From Nitrospira sp. (GTDB taxonomy: Bacteria > Nitrospirota > Nitrospiria > Nitrospirales > Nitrospiraceae): a stretch of DNA of 64,000 nt. The notes under the pieces are model-generated. The model was given only the letters and a program-made list of their open reading frames with translations, searched no databases and had not been told where the DNA came from. A program made the position numbers and the translations under genes. Position 1 is the stretch's first letter; every line of letters starts with the position of its first letter. The stretch spans positions 62,001-126,000 of the forward strand of contig JADLEJ010000024.1 in the NCBI GenBank assembly GCA_020846195.1. Direction: 5' to 3'. Shown in pieces: positions 8,893-19,062 of the stretch.

Positions 8893-9043
8893 GATGACTC
8901 CCTTGATCCTGACAATAAATCGTTGACTGCGGGCGATTGTATAACACAAGCCAGGCGCGGCTACAAGCCACGTTGCGAGACCGTTCCCCGCCATCGGCAG
9001 ACATGGTAAGATGCGCGCTCATTTTTTTGACAAAGGGCGCATC

Positions 9044-11809
9044 ATGGCATCACAACTGGACAAAACCTACGAACCCAAAGCCGTCGAAGACCGCTGGTAC
9101 CAGGAATGGGTCCGCCGCGGATACTTCACAGTTTCGCCTGAACATCCCGGCGCACCCTATTGTATTGTTATTCCTCCCCCGAATGTGACCGGCTCCCTGC
9201 ACGTCGGCCACGCGCTGAACAATTCGCTTCAAGACATCCTGATTCGCTGGCGCCGCATGCAAGGCCGCAATGTGCTCTGGATGCCGGGCACCGACCACGC
9301 CGGCATCGCCACGCAAAACGTCGTCGAGAAACAGCTCATGCAGGAAGGCACCTCGCGCGAAGCCTTGGGCCGCGAAGCCTTTCTTGAGCGGATCTGGCAA
9401 TGGAAAGCCCAGTCCGGCGGCACCATCATCCAGCAGTTAAAGCGGCTCGGCGCCTCCTGCGATTGGAGCCGCGAGCGCTTCACCATGGACGAAGGGCTTT
9501 CGAAAGCCGTGCTGGAAGTCTTCGTTCGGTTGTATGAAGACAAGCTCATCTACCGGGGCGAGCGATTGATCAACTGGTGCCCTCGCTGCCAAACCGCGCT
9601 GTCCGATATTGAAGTAGAACATGAAGACATCAAGGGCAAGCTCTACTCCATCGAGTATGCGCTTGCCGACAACCCGGACATCCACCTCACCGTCGCCACG
9701 ACCAGGCCGGAAACCCTCCTCGGCGACACCGCCGTGGCCGTCCACCCTGAAGACGAACGCTTCCGCCATTTGATTGGCAAACAGGTTCGCCTGCCGCTTA
9801 CGACGCGCACGATCCCCATCGTCGGCGATGCGATTCTCGTCGATCGCGAGTTCGGCACCGGCGCAGTCAAAATTACCCCAGCGCACGACTTTAACGACTA
9901 CGAGGCCGGAGAGCGCCACAAGCTGGCGCGGTTCGCCATTCTGGATTGCCGCGCGCTGCTCGATCCCGACGGCATGCATAAAGCCGGTGTCGAAACAGCC
10001 GTGATCGACAAGCTGCAAGGCCTTCCTGTCAGCAAAGCTCGCCCGATAGTGGAAACGCTCCTGCGCGAACGCAGCCTGCTCGCCAAAGTCGATGACCACA
10101 AGATGGCCATCGGAAAATGTTACCGGTGCAAAACCGTCGTCGAGCCTTATTTGTCACCCCAGTGGTTCATCGACATCAAGCCCCTGGCGGAGCCGGCTAT
10201 CAAAGCCGTGGAGGACGGGCGCATCCGCATCACCCCCGAAAGCTGGACCAACAACTACCTTGGCTGGATGCGGGATATTAAAGACTGGTGCATCTCTAGG
10301 CAGATTTGGTGGGGCCACCAAATTCCCGCCTGGTACTGCCTGGCCTGCAACGCCAATTTCATCGTGACGACGACATACCCCTCGCCTTCCGGCAATACCG
10401 TCACGAGAACGACCCTTCTGCAGGGCGCCAAACCCATCGTGGCAAAATCCGCCCCGACCATTTGTCCCACATGCAACGGTCATGAGTTTCTGCGCGATCC
10501 CGATGTCCTTGACACCTGGTTCTCCTCCGGGCTCTGGCCGTTCTCCACGCTGGGGTGGCCGGAACAGACACCGGATCTCAAGACCTACTATCCGACAGCC
10601 ACGCTCGTAACCGGCCTGGACATTCTGTTCTTCTGGGTCGCGCGCATGATCATGCTGAGCTTGAAATTCATGGGCGAGGTTCCGTTCCGCGACGTCTACA
10701 TCCATGCCCTCGTCCGCGATGCCGACGGGCAGAAAATGAGCAAGTCGAAAGGCAACGTGATCGATCCGCTGCATGTCATGGAGCAGTTCGGCACCGACGC
10801 CTTGCGGTTTACCCTTGCGTCCATGGCCTCTCCCGGCCGCGACATCAAGCTGGCGGAAGAACGGATTGAAGGCTATCGCAACTTTGCCAACAAGATCTGG
10901 AACGCCGCTCGTTTCGCCCACATGTATCTCGACGGCGCAAAAGAAGCGCGGCAGCCGAAAGACCGCTCATTCCCCGATCGATGGATTCTCAGTCGCTTGA
11001 ACGACACCATCAGAACCGTCGACCAGGAATTGGAAGCCTATCGCTTCGATCGCGCGGCCAGCGCGCTCTACCAATTCTTCTGGCACGAATACTGTGACTG
11101 GTATCTCGAACTGATTAAGCCAGTCCTTCAAGACCCGGCTCACCCAGAAGGTCCATCCACCCGCCACACGCTGTCGGAAACACTGGAAATCTGGCTGCGG
11201 CTGCTGCACCCCTTTATGCCGTTTCTCTCGGAAGAAATCTGGCAAACGCTGCCGCATCAGGGCGAGACCATCGTCCTGCAGGCCTACCCGGCAACGCGGG
11301 ATGAGTGGCAGGATGGAGCAGCCGACGACGCCTTCCGCCTCCTTGAACGCAGCGTTGGCCTGCTACGGACCGCGCGTGTGTTGCTCAATTATCCGCCCGG
11401 CAAACCGATCACCTTCTTTGCCACGCACGACGAGCCGAAAACCGCCGCCATGCTAGAGGCGCTGAAGACTGACCTTGCCCATCTCGGGAGAGGATCGTTG
11501 ACTCTGGCGCCGATAGCCGAATGGCCGGCGGCCAAGATTCTCCGACTCGTGACCGAAGGGCTGACCGTGGGCATTGCGGTCGAGGGCGAGGTGGACCTCA
11601 AGAAAGCGCTCGACCGGCTGCTCAAACAGATCGCCGACGCGGAGAAAGAGTCCACTCGCATCGAGGGCAAATTAAAGAGCGCGGATTTTGTCTCCAATGC
11701 GCCGCCGGACGTCATCGCGGAACATCGCGAACGCGTCCGCAGCCTCACCCGCGACCGGGCGATGCTGGCCAGCAGCGAGCAACAACTCCGCGCCATGCTG
11801 GAGGCCTAA
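9044..11809 (+). CDS. valS: Valine--tRNA ligase
   Basis: 921 residues, normal for bacterial ValRS. Class I signatures: HVGHALN (HIGH) near residue 49, and KMSKSKGN. The CP1 editing domain carries TTRPETLLGDTAVAVHPED. WCISRQIWWGHQIPAWYC and a Cys-rich stretch match the family. The C-terminal ~65 residues form the coiled-coil arm (VDLKKALDRLLKQI onward). I chose ATG 9044 because an AAAGGG site lies just upstream and homologues start near MASQLDKTYEPKAVE; the frame is open to 9011. First gene of a tight run valS-nadC-birA with 3-bp gaps. Confidence 0.97.
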   Translation: MASQLDKTYEPKAVEDRWYQEWVRRGYFTVSPEHPGAPYCIVIPPPNVTGSLHVGHALNNSLQDILIRWRRMQGRNVLWMPGTDHAGIATQNVVEKQLMQEGTSREALGREAFLERIWQWKAQSGGTIIQQLKRLGASCDWSRERFTMDEGLSKAVLEVFVRLYEDKLIYRGERLINWCPRCQTALSDIEVEHEDIKGKLYSIEYALADNPDIHLTVATTRPETLLGDTAVAVHPEDERFRHLIGKQVRLPLTTRTIPIVGDAILVDREFGTGAVKITPAHDFNDYEAGERHKLARFAILDCRALLDPDGMHKAGVETAVIDKLQGLPVSKARPIVETLLRERSLLAKVDDHKMAIGKCYRCKTVVEPYLSPQWFIDIKPLAEPAIKAVEDGRIRITPESWTNNYLGWMRDIKDWCISRQIWWGHQIPAWYCLACNANFIVTTTYPSPSGNTVTRTTLLQGAKPIVAKSAPTICPTCNGHEFLRDPDVLDTWFSSGLWPFSTLGWPEQTPDLKTYYPTATLVTGLDILFFWVARMIMLSLKFMGEVPFRDVYIHALVRDADGQKMSKSKGNVIDPLHVMEQFGTDALRFTLASMASPGRDIKLAEERIEGYRNFANKIWNAARFAHMYLDGAKEARQPKDRSFPDRWILSRLNDTIRTVDQELEAYRFDRAASALYQFFWHEYCDWYLELIKPVLQDPAHPEGPSTRHTLSETLEIWLRLLHPFMPFLSEEIWQTLPHQGETIVLQAYPATRDEWQDGAADDAFRLLERSVGLLRTARVLLNYPPGKPITFFATHDEPKTAAMLEALKTDLAHLGRGSLTLAPIAEWPAAKILRLVTEGLTVGIAVEGEVDLKKALDRLLKQIADAEKESTRIEGKLKSADFVSNAPPDVIAEHRERVRSLTRDRAMLASSEQQLRAMLEA

Positions 11810-11812
11810 TCG

Positions 11813-12694
11813 ATGGTGCCGCTCCCCGCAGCCGATATCCGCCGCGCCGTGCGCGCCGGGCTGGAAGAAGACCTCGGCGAAGGCGACATCACAACATCCG
11901 CGCTCTTCTCCAAGCCAGTTCCGGCTCGCGCCTTGATCGTGGCCCAACAACCGATGGTGGTCGCCGGGCTTGCTGCCGCCGTGCAGACCTTCCTGATGGT
12001 CGATCCCTCGCTCCGCCTCACAACGCATACGCACGATGGCGGCCGGATCCCCGTTGGCGCGGCGCTGCTGGACATAGAGGGCGATGGCCGGTCGATCTTG
12101 CAGGCAGAGCGCGTCGCCTTGAACTTTCTCCAGCACCTGTCGGGCATCGCCACCCTCACAGACAGGTTTTGCCGGGCCGTCCGCCATACCTCCGCGCGAA
12201 TTCTCGACACGCGAAAAACCCTGCCAGGCTGGCGCGCGCTGCAGAAATGGGCCGTCGCGCTCGGCGGCGGCATCAACCACCGGTTCTCGCTCGGCGACGG
12301 CCTGCTGATTAAAGACAATCATCTCGCGCTGCTTCCCAAAGGCCGGCAAGCGGTCCACGCGGCCTGCCGGCTCGCGCATCGAGACAGCTCTCGCGCAATC
12401 CCGCTGATTGTCGAGGTGGAATCCCTGGCGGAGGTGCGCCAAGCCCTCGCGGGAAAAGCCGATATCATCCTGCTCGATAATATGACCCCGGCGATGGTCA
12501 CGCAGGCCGTCGCGCTGATCAAGCGGCAGGCGGTCGTGGAAGTATCAGGAGGCATTACCCTCAAGACTGTGCGCGCCATGGCAAAGGCCGGCGCGGATCG
12601 CATTTCCATCGGCGCGCTGACCCATTCGGCGCCCGCTGCCACCATGAGCCTGGAACTGACGCCGGTCCGCCCCTCGCGTCGGCAGCGTAAATAA
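11813..12694 (+). CDS. nadC: Nicotinate-nucleotide diphosphorylase (carboxylating), quinolinate phosphoribosyltransferase
   Basis: 293 residues. Family landmarks: EEDLGEGDITT near the N-terminus, LNFLQHLSGIATLT, DTRKTLPGWRALQKWAVALGG, HRFSLGDGLLIKDNH and VEVSGGI. It converts quinolinate and PRPP to nicotinate mononucleotide in de novo NAD synthesis. It starts 3 bp after valS and is followed 3 bp later by birA, so co-transcription is very likely. Confidence 0.96.
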   Translation: MVPLPAADIRRAVRAGLEEDLGEGDITTSALFSKPVPARALIVAQQPMVVAGLAAAVQTFLMVDPSLRLTTHTHDGGRIPVGAALLDIEGDGRSILQAERVALNFLQHLSGIATLTDRFCRAVRHTSARILDTRKTLPGWRALQKWAVALGGGINHRFSLGDGLLIKDNHLALLPKGRQAVHAACRLAHRDSSRAIPLIVEVESLAEVRQALAGKADIILLDNMTPAMVTQAVALIKRQAVVEVSGGITLKTVRAMAKAGADRISIGALTHSAPAATMSLELTPVRPSRRQRK

Positions 12695-12697
12695 GCC

Positions 12698-13540
12698 GTG
12701 CCCTCCTCCTCTTCTCCTCTCACACTCAACGACATTCGTAGTACGCTTGCAACAAAACGTTTAGGCCAGCACCTGCACATCCACCAAAGTCTCGCCTCGA
12801 CCAATGCCACAGCGATGGCGCTGGCGCAGGACGGCGCGGAGGACGGAACCGTCATCGTCGCCGAAAGCCAATCGGCCGGGCGTGGCCGTCATGCGCGAGC
12901 ATGGTTTTCGCCGCCTGGATTGAATCTCTACTGTTCGATCATCGTTCGTGGGCTCGGCCAGGGACTATCGTTGGCCGACTGGCTCTCGTGGATTCCACTG
13001 ACGACCGCGCTGGCGGTGGCAGAAGCCGTTCAAGAAGTGGCCGCCACCTCGCTTGCCCTGAAATGGCCCAATGATCTTTTACTGGATGAGCGGAAAGTCG
13101 GCGGCATTCTCTGTGAAAGTTCACTGACCAGCCCAGACAATCCCCTCGTGGTGATCGGAATCGGGCTGAATGTGAATGTTCAGAGCGACATGTTTCCCGC
13201 CGAATTACGTCCGATCGCCACATCGCTCTTCGAATCCACCCACCGACCCATCGATCGAAACAGGTTGCTCGCCCAGCTCCTCCTGGAACTGGAACAGAGC
13301 CTCGACGAGTTGCGCGCCCATGGCCCATCCCGGTTATTGCAGGCCTATCAGTGTCGCTGTACAACCCTCGGACGGCAAGTGCGCGTGGTGCTGGCAGCCA
13401 ATGAAGAACTTCTTGGAACCGCCGTTGCCATCACGGCCAACGGCACGCTTCAAGTCAGGCCTGCCACCGAGACTTCCGGTAGGAACAAGGCCTCCCTCGT
13501 CGATGTACGGGCCGGCGACGTGATCCATGTCAGAGGCTAG
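12698..13540 (+). CDS. birA: Biotin--[acetyl-CoA-carboxylase] ligase
   Basis: 280 residues with a GTG start 3 bp after nadC. Biotin-ligase core: SQSAGRGRHARAWFSPPG (ATP/biotin loop GRGRxxR), LKWPNDLLLDERKVGGIL and GIGLNVN, then the small C-terminal SH3-like domain. The N-terminal helix-turn-helix of E. coli BirA is absent, so this is a group I, non-repressor ligase that attaches biotin to carboxylase carrier proteins. Confidence 0.94.
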   Translation: MPSSSSPLTLNDIRSTLATKRLGQHLHIHQSLASTNATAMALAQDGAEDGTVIVAESQSAGRGRHARAWFSPPGLNLYCSIIVRGLGQGLSLADWLSWIPLTTALAVAEAVQEVAATSLALKWPNDLLLDERKVGGILCESSLTSPDNPLVVIGIGLNVNVQSDMFPAELRPIATSLFESTHRPIDRNRLLAQLLLELEQSLDELRAHGPSRLLQAYQCRCTTLGRQVRVVLAANEELLGTAVAITANGTLQVRPATETSGRNKASLVDVRAGDVIHVRG

Positions 13541-13574
13541 CGAAACGGCTAATCCACCGAGTACAATAGCCAGC

Positions 13575-14363
13575 ATGTTACTCGTCATCGACATCGGCAA
13601 CACCAACGTCGTGTGGGGCATCTTCGAAGGCTCCACACTAATAGCCCATTGGCGTCTGGCGACCGATCCCAAGACAACCGCCGATGAATACGGCGTGCTC
13701 TGCTTGAACTTGCTGGCCAGAAGCGGCCGCACTCCGCAGCAGGTCACGGACGCCATTATCTCCAGTGTCGTGCCGGCCCTTACCGGCACCTTCGATGCCA
13801 TGGTCGAAACCTACTTCCACCGCACGCCCTTAGTGGTATCCTCGGACATGGATGTCGGCCTCACGCTCAAATATGCGAATCCGAAAGAAATCGGCAGCGA
13901 CCGCATTGTGAATGCCGCCGCGGCTTACCATAAGCACAACACCGACCTCATCATCGTGGACTTCGGCACGGCCACGACCTTTTGCGCCGTCACGCGGACC
14001 GGAGAATATCTCGGCGGCGTGATCGCTCCCGGCATCGGCATCTCGGCCGAGGCGCTCTTTGCCCGCGCCGCCAAACTCAGCAAGGTCGAGCTGGCCCGTC
14101 CCAAAACCGTGATCGGAACCGATACTGCCAGCAGCATTCAGGCCGGCCTGCTGTTCGGCTATGCCGGACTCGTCGACGCGCTTGTTCGACGCATCGAACA
14201 GGAACTCGGGCGAACCTGCCTGGTCATCGCAACCGGAGGCCTGGCTGCGGTTATCGCCCCTGAGACAACATCGATCACACGCATAGAACCCTTGCTGACC
14301 CTTGAAGGATTGGAGCTTCTCTACCGCCGGGCTCGCGGTGCCTCATCCGCAACTTGGGCCTAG
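13575..14363 (+). CDS. coaX: Type III pantothenate kinase
   Basis: 262 residues from an ATG that gives the canonical start MLLVIDIGNTN. Motifs of the ASKHA-fold type III enzyme: DIGNTN (phosphate 1), GSDRIVNAAAAY and VDFGTATTFCAV (phosphate 2), and ATGGLA near the end. First step of CoA synthesis, insensitive to CoA feedback in characterised members. An in-frame ATG at 13527, inside birA, would add 16 residues; homology favours 13575, though neither has a clear ribosome site. Confidence 0.94.
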   Translation: MLLVIDIGNTNVVWGIFEGSTLIAHWRLATDPKTTADEYGVLCLNLLARSGRTPQQVTDAIISSVVPALTGTFDAMVETYFHRTPLVVSSDMDVGLTLKYANPKEIGSDRIVNAAAAYHKHNTDLIIVDFGTATTFCAVTRTGEYLGGVIAPGIGISAEALFARAAKLSKVELARPKTVIGTDTASSIQAGLLFGYAGLVDALVRRIEQELGRTCLVIATGGLAAVIAPETTSITRIEPLLTLEGLELLYRRARGASSATWA

Positions 14364-14411
14364 CCTTCACGATATCTCTATCATTTTTCTCAGAAATTTC
14401 TTTACCCCCCG

Positions 14412-14439
14412 TTGACTTCCATCTCCCTATGGATATCTA
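14412..14439 (+). promoter_or_regulatory. Candidate promoter of the grpE-dnaK heat-shock genes
   Basis: TTGACT at 14412, 16-bp spacer, TATCTA at 14434, twenty bases before the grpE ATG. No CIRCE inverted repeat and no good sigma-32 site is visible in this 96-bp gap, and no hrcA gene precedes grpE. Confidence 0.35.
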
Positions 14440-14459
14440 CCCCCTGTAGAGGAACAATA

Positions 14460-15014
14460 ATGAGCGACAAACAAGACAACGCCAATACAATTGACGACTT
14501 AGAGAATGGAAACGCCACTGACCCAAATCAGGATGGCGGGTTGCAAGCAGTTCTTGCGGCCAAAGAAGATGAGTGTAAAGCCCTCAGCGAAAAATACCTG
14601 AGGCAGGCGGCAGAATTCGAAAACTATAAGCGATTGGCTCAGCGGGACCAACGTGAGCAAATCAAGTTTGGGAACGAGCAGCTCTTGCAGGAGCTACTCC
14701 CTGTTGTCGACAACCTGGAACGGGCCATCAAAGCAGCACATGACAACAAAGGCAGCGCGGCATTGGTGCAGGGTGTGGACCTTACCCTCAAGCAACTGAC
14801 GAGCTCTCTCAGCAAATTCGGCGTGCAGGCCGTTGACAGCATCGGGAAACCCTTCGACCCGAGCGCGCATCAGGCTGTGTCGCAAGTCCCTTCCGACCGT
14901 GTGCCTAGCGGTCATGTGGTCGACGAATTTCAAAAAGGCTATCGCCTGCACGACAGGATCCTCCGCGCGGCGATGGTCAGTGTGTCATCGGGTCCCGCAC
15001 AGGCCGACAGTTAG
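14460..15014 (+). CDS. grpE: Nucleotide exchange factor GrpE
   Basis: 184 residues. An acidic, disordered N-terminus leads into the long helix (EKYLRQAAEFENYKRLAQRDQRE) and the beta domain ending with GYRLHDRILRAAMVSVS, the family signature. GrpE exchanges ADP on DnaK. The ATG at 14460 follows AGAGGAACAAT. First of grpE-dnaK-dnaJ. Confidence 0.96.
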   Translation: MSDKQDNANTIDDLENGNATDPNQDGGLQAVLAAKEDECKALSEKYLRQAAEFENYKRLAQRDQREQIKFGNEQLLQELLPVVDNLERAIKAAHDNKGSAALVQGVDLTLKQLTSSLSKFGVQAVDSIGKPFDPSAHQAVSQVPSDRVPSGHVVDEFQKGYRLHDRILRAAMVSVSSGPAQADS

Positions 15015-15075
15015 ATTCGGCACGAACCAACACGTCATATTTAGACGCTGATATCGGGAAGGAAGGAGTTCACTC

Positions 15076-16998
15076 ATGGGTAAAGTCATCGGAATCGACC
15101 TCGGCACCACCAACTCCTGCGTCGCGATTATGAGCGGCGGCGATCCCGTCGTGATCGCCAACGCGGAAGGCGCTCGCACCACCCCCTCCATCGTCGGCAT
15201 CACCGAGAAGGGGGAGCGGCTCGTCGGCCAGATCGCCAAGCGCCAGGCCATCACCAATCCGGAGAATACGATTTTCTCCGTCAAGCGCCTCATGGGCCGC
15301 AAGTTCAAGAGCCGCGAAGTGCAGGAAGCCATGAAGCGGCTCCCGTACAAAGTCGTGGAAGCCGACAACGGCGACGCGCATGTCGTTATCCGCGGCAAAT
15401 CCTACAGCCCGCCGGAAGTCTCCGCCATGATTTTGCAGAAGATGCGGCAGACGGCGGAAGACTATCTCGGTGAAAAGGTCACGGAAGCGGTCGTCACCGT
15501 TCCAGCCTATTTCGACGACAGCCAGCGCCAGGCGACGAAAGACGCGGGCCAGATCGCGGGGCTGAACGTCCTGCGCATCATCAACGAGCCGACAGCGGCG
15601 TCGCTGGCCTATGGGCTCGACAAGAAGAAAGACGAACGGATCGCCGTCTACGATCTCGGCGGAGGCACCTTCGACGTCTCCGTCCTTGAAATCGGCGAAG
15701 GCGTCTTTGAAGTGAAGTCCACCAACGGCGACACCTACCTTGGCGGCGACGATTTCGATCTGCGCGTCATGGACTGGCTCGTCGATGAATTCAAGAAGGA
15801 CCAGGGCATCGACCTCAAGAAAGACCGGATGGCCTTGCAGCGGCTGAAGGAAGCCGCGGAGCGCGCCAAGATCGAGCTGTCGTCCTCGGCAGAAACGGAA
15901 ATCAATCTACCGTTCATCACGGCCGATGCCAGCGGCCCCAAGCACATGGTCATCAAGCTCACCAGAGCCAAACTGGAACAATTGGTGGATGACTTGATCC
16001 AGCGCACCATCGAGCCCTGCCGCAAGGCCATGGCCGATGCCGGGGTGACGGCCAAGGACATTCAGGAGGTCGTGCTGGTCGGCGGGATGACCCGCATGCC
16101 GAAGGTCATTCAAGTCGTGAAGGAGTTCTTCGGAAAAGAACCCCATCGCGGCGTCAACCCTGACGAAGTCGTCGCCATCGGCGCCGGCGTGCAGGGCGGC
16201 GTGCTCAAGGGCGAAGTGAAAGACGTGCTCTTGCTGGACGTCACGCCCCTCTCCTTGGGCATTGAAACCTTGGGCGGCGTGTTCACGAAGCTGATTGAAC
16301 GCAACACCACCGTCCCGACCAAGAAGGGTCAGGTCTTCTCGACCGCGGCCGACAACCAGACCGCCGTGACCATTCGCGTGTTCCAGGGCGAGCGCGAAAT
16401 GGCGAACGACAACAAGCTGCTCGGCCAGTTCGACCTCGTCGGCATTCCGCCGGCGCCCCGCGGCATGCCGCAGGTCGAAGTGACCTTCGACATCGACGCC
16501 AACGGCATTGTCCATGTGTCGGCGAAGGATCTGGCGACGCAGAAAGAACAGTCGATCAAGATCACGGCCTCCAGCGGCCTCAGCAAGGAAGAAGTCGAAA
16601 AACTCGTCAAGGATGCGGCCTCGCATACCGAAGACGATAAGAAGCGGCGCAAACTCGCTGAAGCCAAGAATCAGGCCGACAACCTGATCTATCAGACCGA
16701 AAAGAATCTGACCGAGTACGGCGACAAGGTCGATGCGGATGAAAAAACCAAGATCCAGGATGCCGTGGCGGCGCTGAAGAAGGCCCTGGAAGGGACTGAG
16801 CCTGACGCCGTCGAATCGGCCACGCAGACTCTCATGACCGCCTCGCATAAGCTGGCGGAGGAAATGTACAAGAAAGCCGCCGCGACGGCTGCGCCGGGAT
16901 CGGGAGCGGACGCATCGGCCTCGGCTGAAACCGAGACCAAGACCGATGAAAAAGTCGTGGATGCGGAATTCGAAGAAGTAGACAAAGAGAAGAAGTAG
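15076..16998 (+). CDS. dnaK: Chaperone protein DnaK (Hsp70)
   Basis: 640 residues. The ATPase domain begins [13 protein letters not shown], with [15 protein letters not shown] and [10 protein letters not shown]; the substrate-binding domain starts with [14 protein letters not shown]; the C-terminal lid ends with the acidic tail [13 protein letters not shown] strong AAGGAAGGAG site precedes the ATG. Foldase that works with the flanking GrpE and DnaJ. Confidence 0.98.
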   Translation: MGKVIGIDLGTTNSCVAIMSGGDPVVIANAEGARTTPSIVGITEKGERLVGQIAKRQAITNPENTIFSVKRLMGRKFKSREVQEAMKRLPYKVVEADNGDAHVVIRGKSYSPPEVSAMILQKMRQTAEDYLGEKVTEAVVTVPAYFDDSQRQATKDAGQIAGLNVLRIINEPTAASLAYGLDKKKDERIAVYDLGGGTFDVSVLEIGEGVFEVKSTNGDTYLGGDDFDLRVMDWLVDEFKKDQGIDLKKDRMALQRLKEAAERAKIELSSSAETEINLPFITADASGPKHMVIKLTRAKLEQLVDDLIQRTIEPCRKAMADAGVTAKDIQEVVLVGGMTRMPKVIQVVKEFFGKEPHRGVNPDEVVAIGAGVQGGVLKGEVKDVLLLDVTPLSLGIETLGGVFTKLIERNTTVPTKKGQVFSTAADNQTAVTIRVFQGEREMANDNKLLGQFDLVGIPPAPRGMPQVEVTFDIDANGIVHVSAKDLATQKEQSIKITASSGLSKEEVEKLVKDAASHTEDDKKRRKLAEAKNQADNLIYQTEKNLTEYGDKVDADEKTKIQDAVAALKKALEGTEPDAVESATQTLMTASHKLAEEMYKKAAATAAPGSGADASASAETETKTDEKVVDAEFEEVDKEKK

Positions 16999-17017
16999 TT
17001 TAGAATAACTCTAGAAG

Positions 17018-17050
17018 CGACCGAGTTTTCTCACAAGGGGAACTCGGTCG
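17018..17050 (+). terminator. Hairpin between dnaK and dnaJ
   Basis: Perfect 10-bp inverted repeat CGACCGAGTT / AACTCGGTCG with a 13-nt loop, twenty bases after the dnaK stop. Only a short T-rich run (TTCTCT) follows, so it may act as a partial terminator or mRNA-processing site that sets dnaK above dnaJ. Confidence 0.55.
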
Positions 17051-17080
17051 TTCTCTGCTATTCACCCGGTGGTGCCGCCT

Positions 17081-18190
17081 GTGTCGAAACGCGATTACTA
17101 CGATATTCTCGGTGTCGAGAAAACCTCTTCCGACGAAGAGCTGAAGAAGGCCTATCGCAAGATGGCCCGCCAGCACCACCCCGACCTGCATCACGGCGAC
17201 ACCCAAAAAAAAGACGCTGAAGCCAAGTTTAAAGAAATCAACGAAGCCTACGAAACGCTGAGCGATCAAGAAAAGCGCAAACGCTACGACATGTTCGGCC
17301 ATGCCGGCGCGCAGCAAGGACAAGGCTTCGACGGATTCGGCGGCGGCGGCTTCGGGGACGTCTTCAACGATATTTTCGAGGACTTCTTCGGCGGCCAGCG
17401 CGGCGGCCAGCGCGCCGAACGCGGTAACGACCTGCAATACAACCTCGAGCTCAGCTTCGAAGAAGCCGTCTACGGCAAAGAAGCCAAGCTCAAGATTCCG
17501 CGATGGGAAACCTGCGGCGACTGCAAAGGCACCGGCGCCAAATCGGCGGCCTCCATCAAGACCTGCCCCAGTTGCAAAGGGGCCGGCCAGCTCCGGTTCC
17601 AGCAGGGGTTCTTCAGCGTCAGCCGCCCTTGCGGCCAGTGCGAAGGTGCTGGGCAAATTATCACCGAACCCTGCGGCACCTGCCAGGGCCGCCAGCGGGT
17701 CTACCGCGAGCGCACCATCGCCGTCCACATTCCCGCCGGCATTGAGACCGGCATGCGCTTGCGCCTGACCAATGAAGGCGAACACGGCGCCAATAGCGGC
17801 CCTCCGGGCGACCTCTATGTCGCGATCACCGTGAAGCCCCATCCGGTCTTCCAGCGCAAAGGGACCGATATCTCCTGCGATGTGCCGGTGAACTTCATCA
17901 CCGCAACGCTCGGAGGAAAGATCGAAGTCCCCACCCTGAAAGGCAACACCGTCATCAAGCTGTCTGCCGGCACCCAACACGACAAGGTCATGCGCCTCAA
18001 GGGACTCGGCGTGCCGAGCCTGAAGGGCGGACAGCCTGGCGATCAACTCTATGTCATCAAAGTCCAAATTCCCACGAAACTCACAACTCGACAGAAAGAG
18101 CTGCTGACCGAGTTTGCCAAGGAAAGCGGCATGGTCATGGAAGCCGACGGCGACGGCTTCTTCGATAAGATGAAGACCTTCTTCGAATAG
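17081..18190 (+). CDS. dnaJ: Chaperone protein DnaJ (Hsp40)
   Basis: 369 residues with all domains: J domain with the HPD motif (ARQHHPDLH), Gly/Phe-rich linker (GFDGFGGGGFGD), zinc domain with four CxxCxGxG-type repeats (CGDCKGTG, CPSCKGAG, CGQCEGAG, CGTCQGRQ), then the substrate-binding C-terminal domains. The start is uncertain: GTG 17081 gives the family-typical SKRDYYDILG start, but two in-frame GTGs lie 9-12 bp upstream and none has a clear ribosome site. The last zinc repeat ends in RQ rather than GxG, a common variation. Confidence 0.97.
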   Translation: MSKRDYYDILGVEKTSSDEELKKAYRKMARQHHPDLHHGDTQKKDAEAKFKEINEAYETLSDQEKRKRYDMFGHAGAQQGQGFDGFGGGGFGDVFNDIFEDFFGGQRGGQRAERGNDLQYNLELSFEEAVYGKEAKLKIPRWETCGDCKGTGAKSAASIKTCPSCKGAGQLRFQQGFFSVSRPCGQCEGAGQIITEPCGTCQGRQRVYRERTIAVHIPAGIETGMRLRLTNEGEHGANSGPPGDLYVAITVKPHPVFQRKGTDISCDVPVNFITATLGGKIEVPTLKGNTVIKLSAGTQHDKVMRLKGLGVPSLKGGQPGDQLYVIKVQIPTKLTTRQKELLTEFAKESGMVMEADGDGFFDKMKTFFE

Positions 18191-18229
18191 CGCCGACGCA
18201 CACGGTTCGTTCGACCGGCTGAGCCTTCC

Positions 18230-18970
18230 ATGCCTGTGTTTTTTCTTCCTCCCGACGCCATCGCCCCTCCATCTATCACCGTGCCTCCGTCGCTCCAGAC
18301 ACATCTGCGCGACAGCCTCCGGCTGGAGATCGGCGAACAGATCTGGGTCTGCGACGGACAAGGCGCCCGCTATCTGATGGAGCTCACGCGCGTCACCAAG
18401 CAAGAACTCACCGGACGCATTCTCAGCACCAGCCAAGAGCCAGCACGCACCGCTCCCCGCCTGCGCCTCGTGCAAGCCCTGCTCAAGGGAGAGAAGATGG
18501 ATTGGGTGATTCAGAAAGCCACGGAACTGGGCGTGAGCGAGATCGTCCCGCTCCAGAGCCGTCATACCATCGTGCAGCTCAGACCGGAACGTCTCGACGC
18601 GCAACTCGCCCGCTGGCAGCGCATTGCGCTGGAAGCCGCGCAGCAATCGGAGCAATGGCATCTCCCCGTCATCGCCCAACCCCAGACTTTAACGGCCTGC
18701 CTGAGCACCCGCCCCGCACCGGCGCTCTCGCTTATCCTGGCCGAACGGCAAGAAGGACAGAGCTTGCGCACTCTCGCCCTTCCGGCAAGCAGCAACGAAT
18801 CGGTATCGATTCTGATTGGACCGGAAGGGGGATGGTCGAAGGAAGAAGTTACACAGGCCGAACAGGCCGGCGCGACACCCATCACACTCGGGCCGCAGAT
18901 TCTGCGCGCCGAAACCGCGGCCATCGTGGCACTAGGAATTCTGCAAAGCCGCGCCGGAGCACTGGAGTAA
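18230..18970 (+). CDS. rsmE: 16S rRNA (uracil(1498)-N(3))-methyltransferase RsmE
   Basis: 246 residues. N-terminal PUA-like part, then a SPOUT methyltransferase domain with LLKGEKMDWVIQKATELGV, the AAQQSEQ region and the knot motif LIGPEGGWSKEEV near the C-terminus, followed by LGPQILRAETAAIVAL. Methylates U1498 of 16S rRNA with S-adenosylmethionine. It often follows dnaJ, as here. Confidence 0.95.
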   Translation: MPVFFLPPDAIAPPSITVPPSLQTHLRDSLRLEIGEQIWVCDGQGARYLMELTRVTKQELTGRILSTSQEPARTAPRLRLVQALLKGEKMDWVIQKATELGVSEIVPLQSRHTIVQLRPERLDAQLARWQRIALEAAQQSEQWHLPVIAQPQTLTACLSTRPAPALSLILAERQEGQSLRTLALPASSNESVSILIGPEGGWSKEEVTQAEQAGATPITLGPQILRAETAAIVALGILQSRAGALE

Positions 18971-19062
18971 TCATTCCCTGCCCCACTCGCCACAACACCG
19001 TCGCAAAATAGACTTGTCCTAGCCAGGCTTCAATCTACACCCGCTTACACCTACAGATGATG

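Noticed and set aside
14364..14459. CIRCE/HrcA operator before grpE
   Set aside because: No TTAGCACTC-N9-GAGTGCTAA-like repeat is present.
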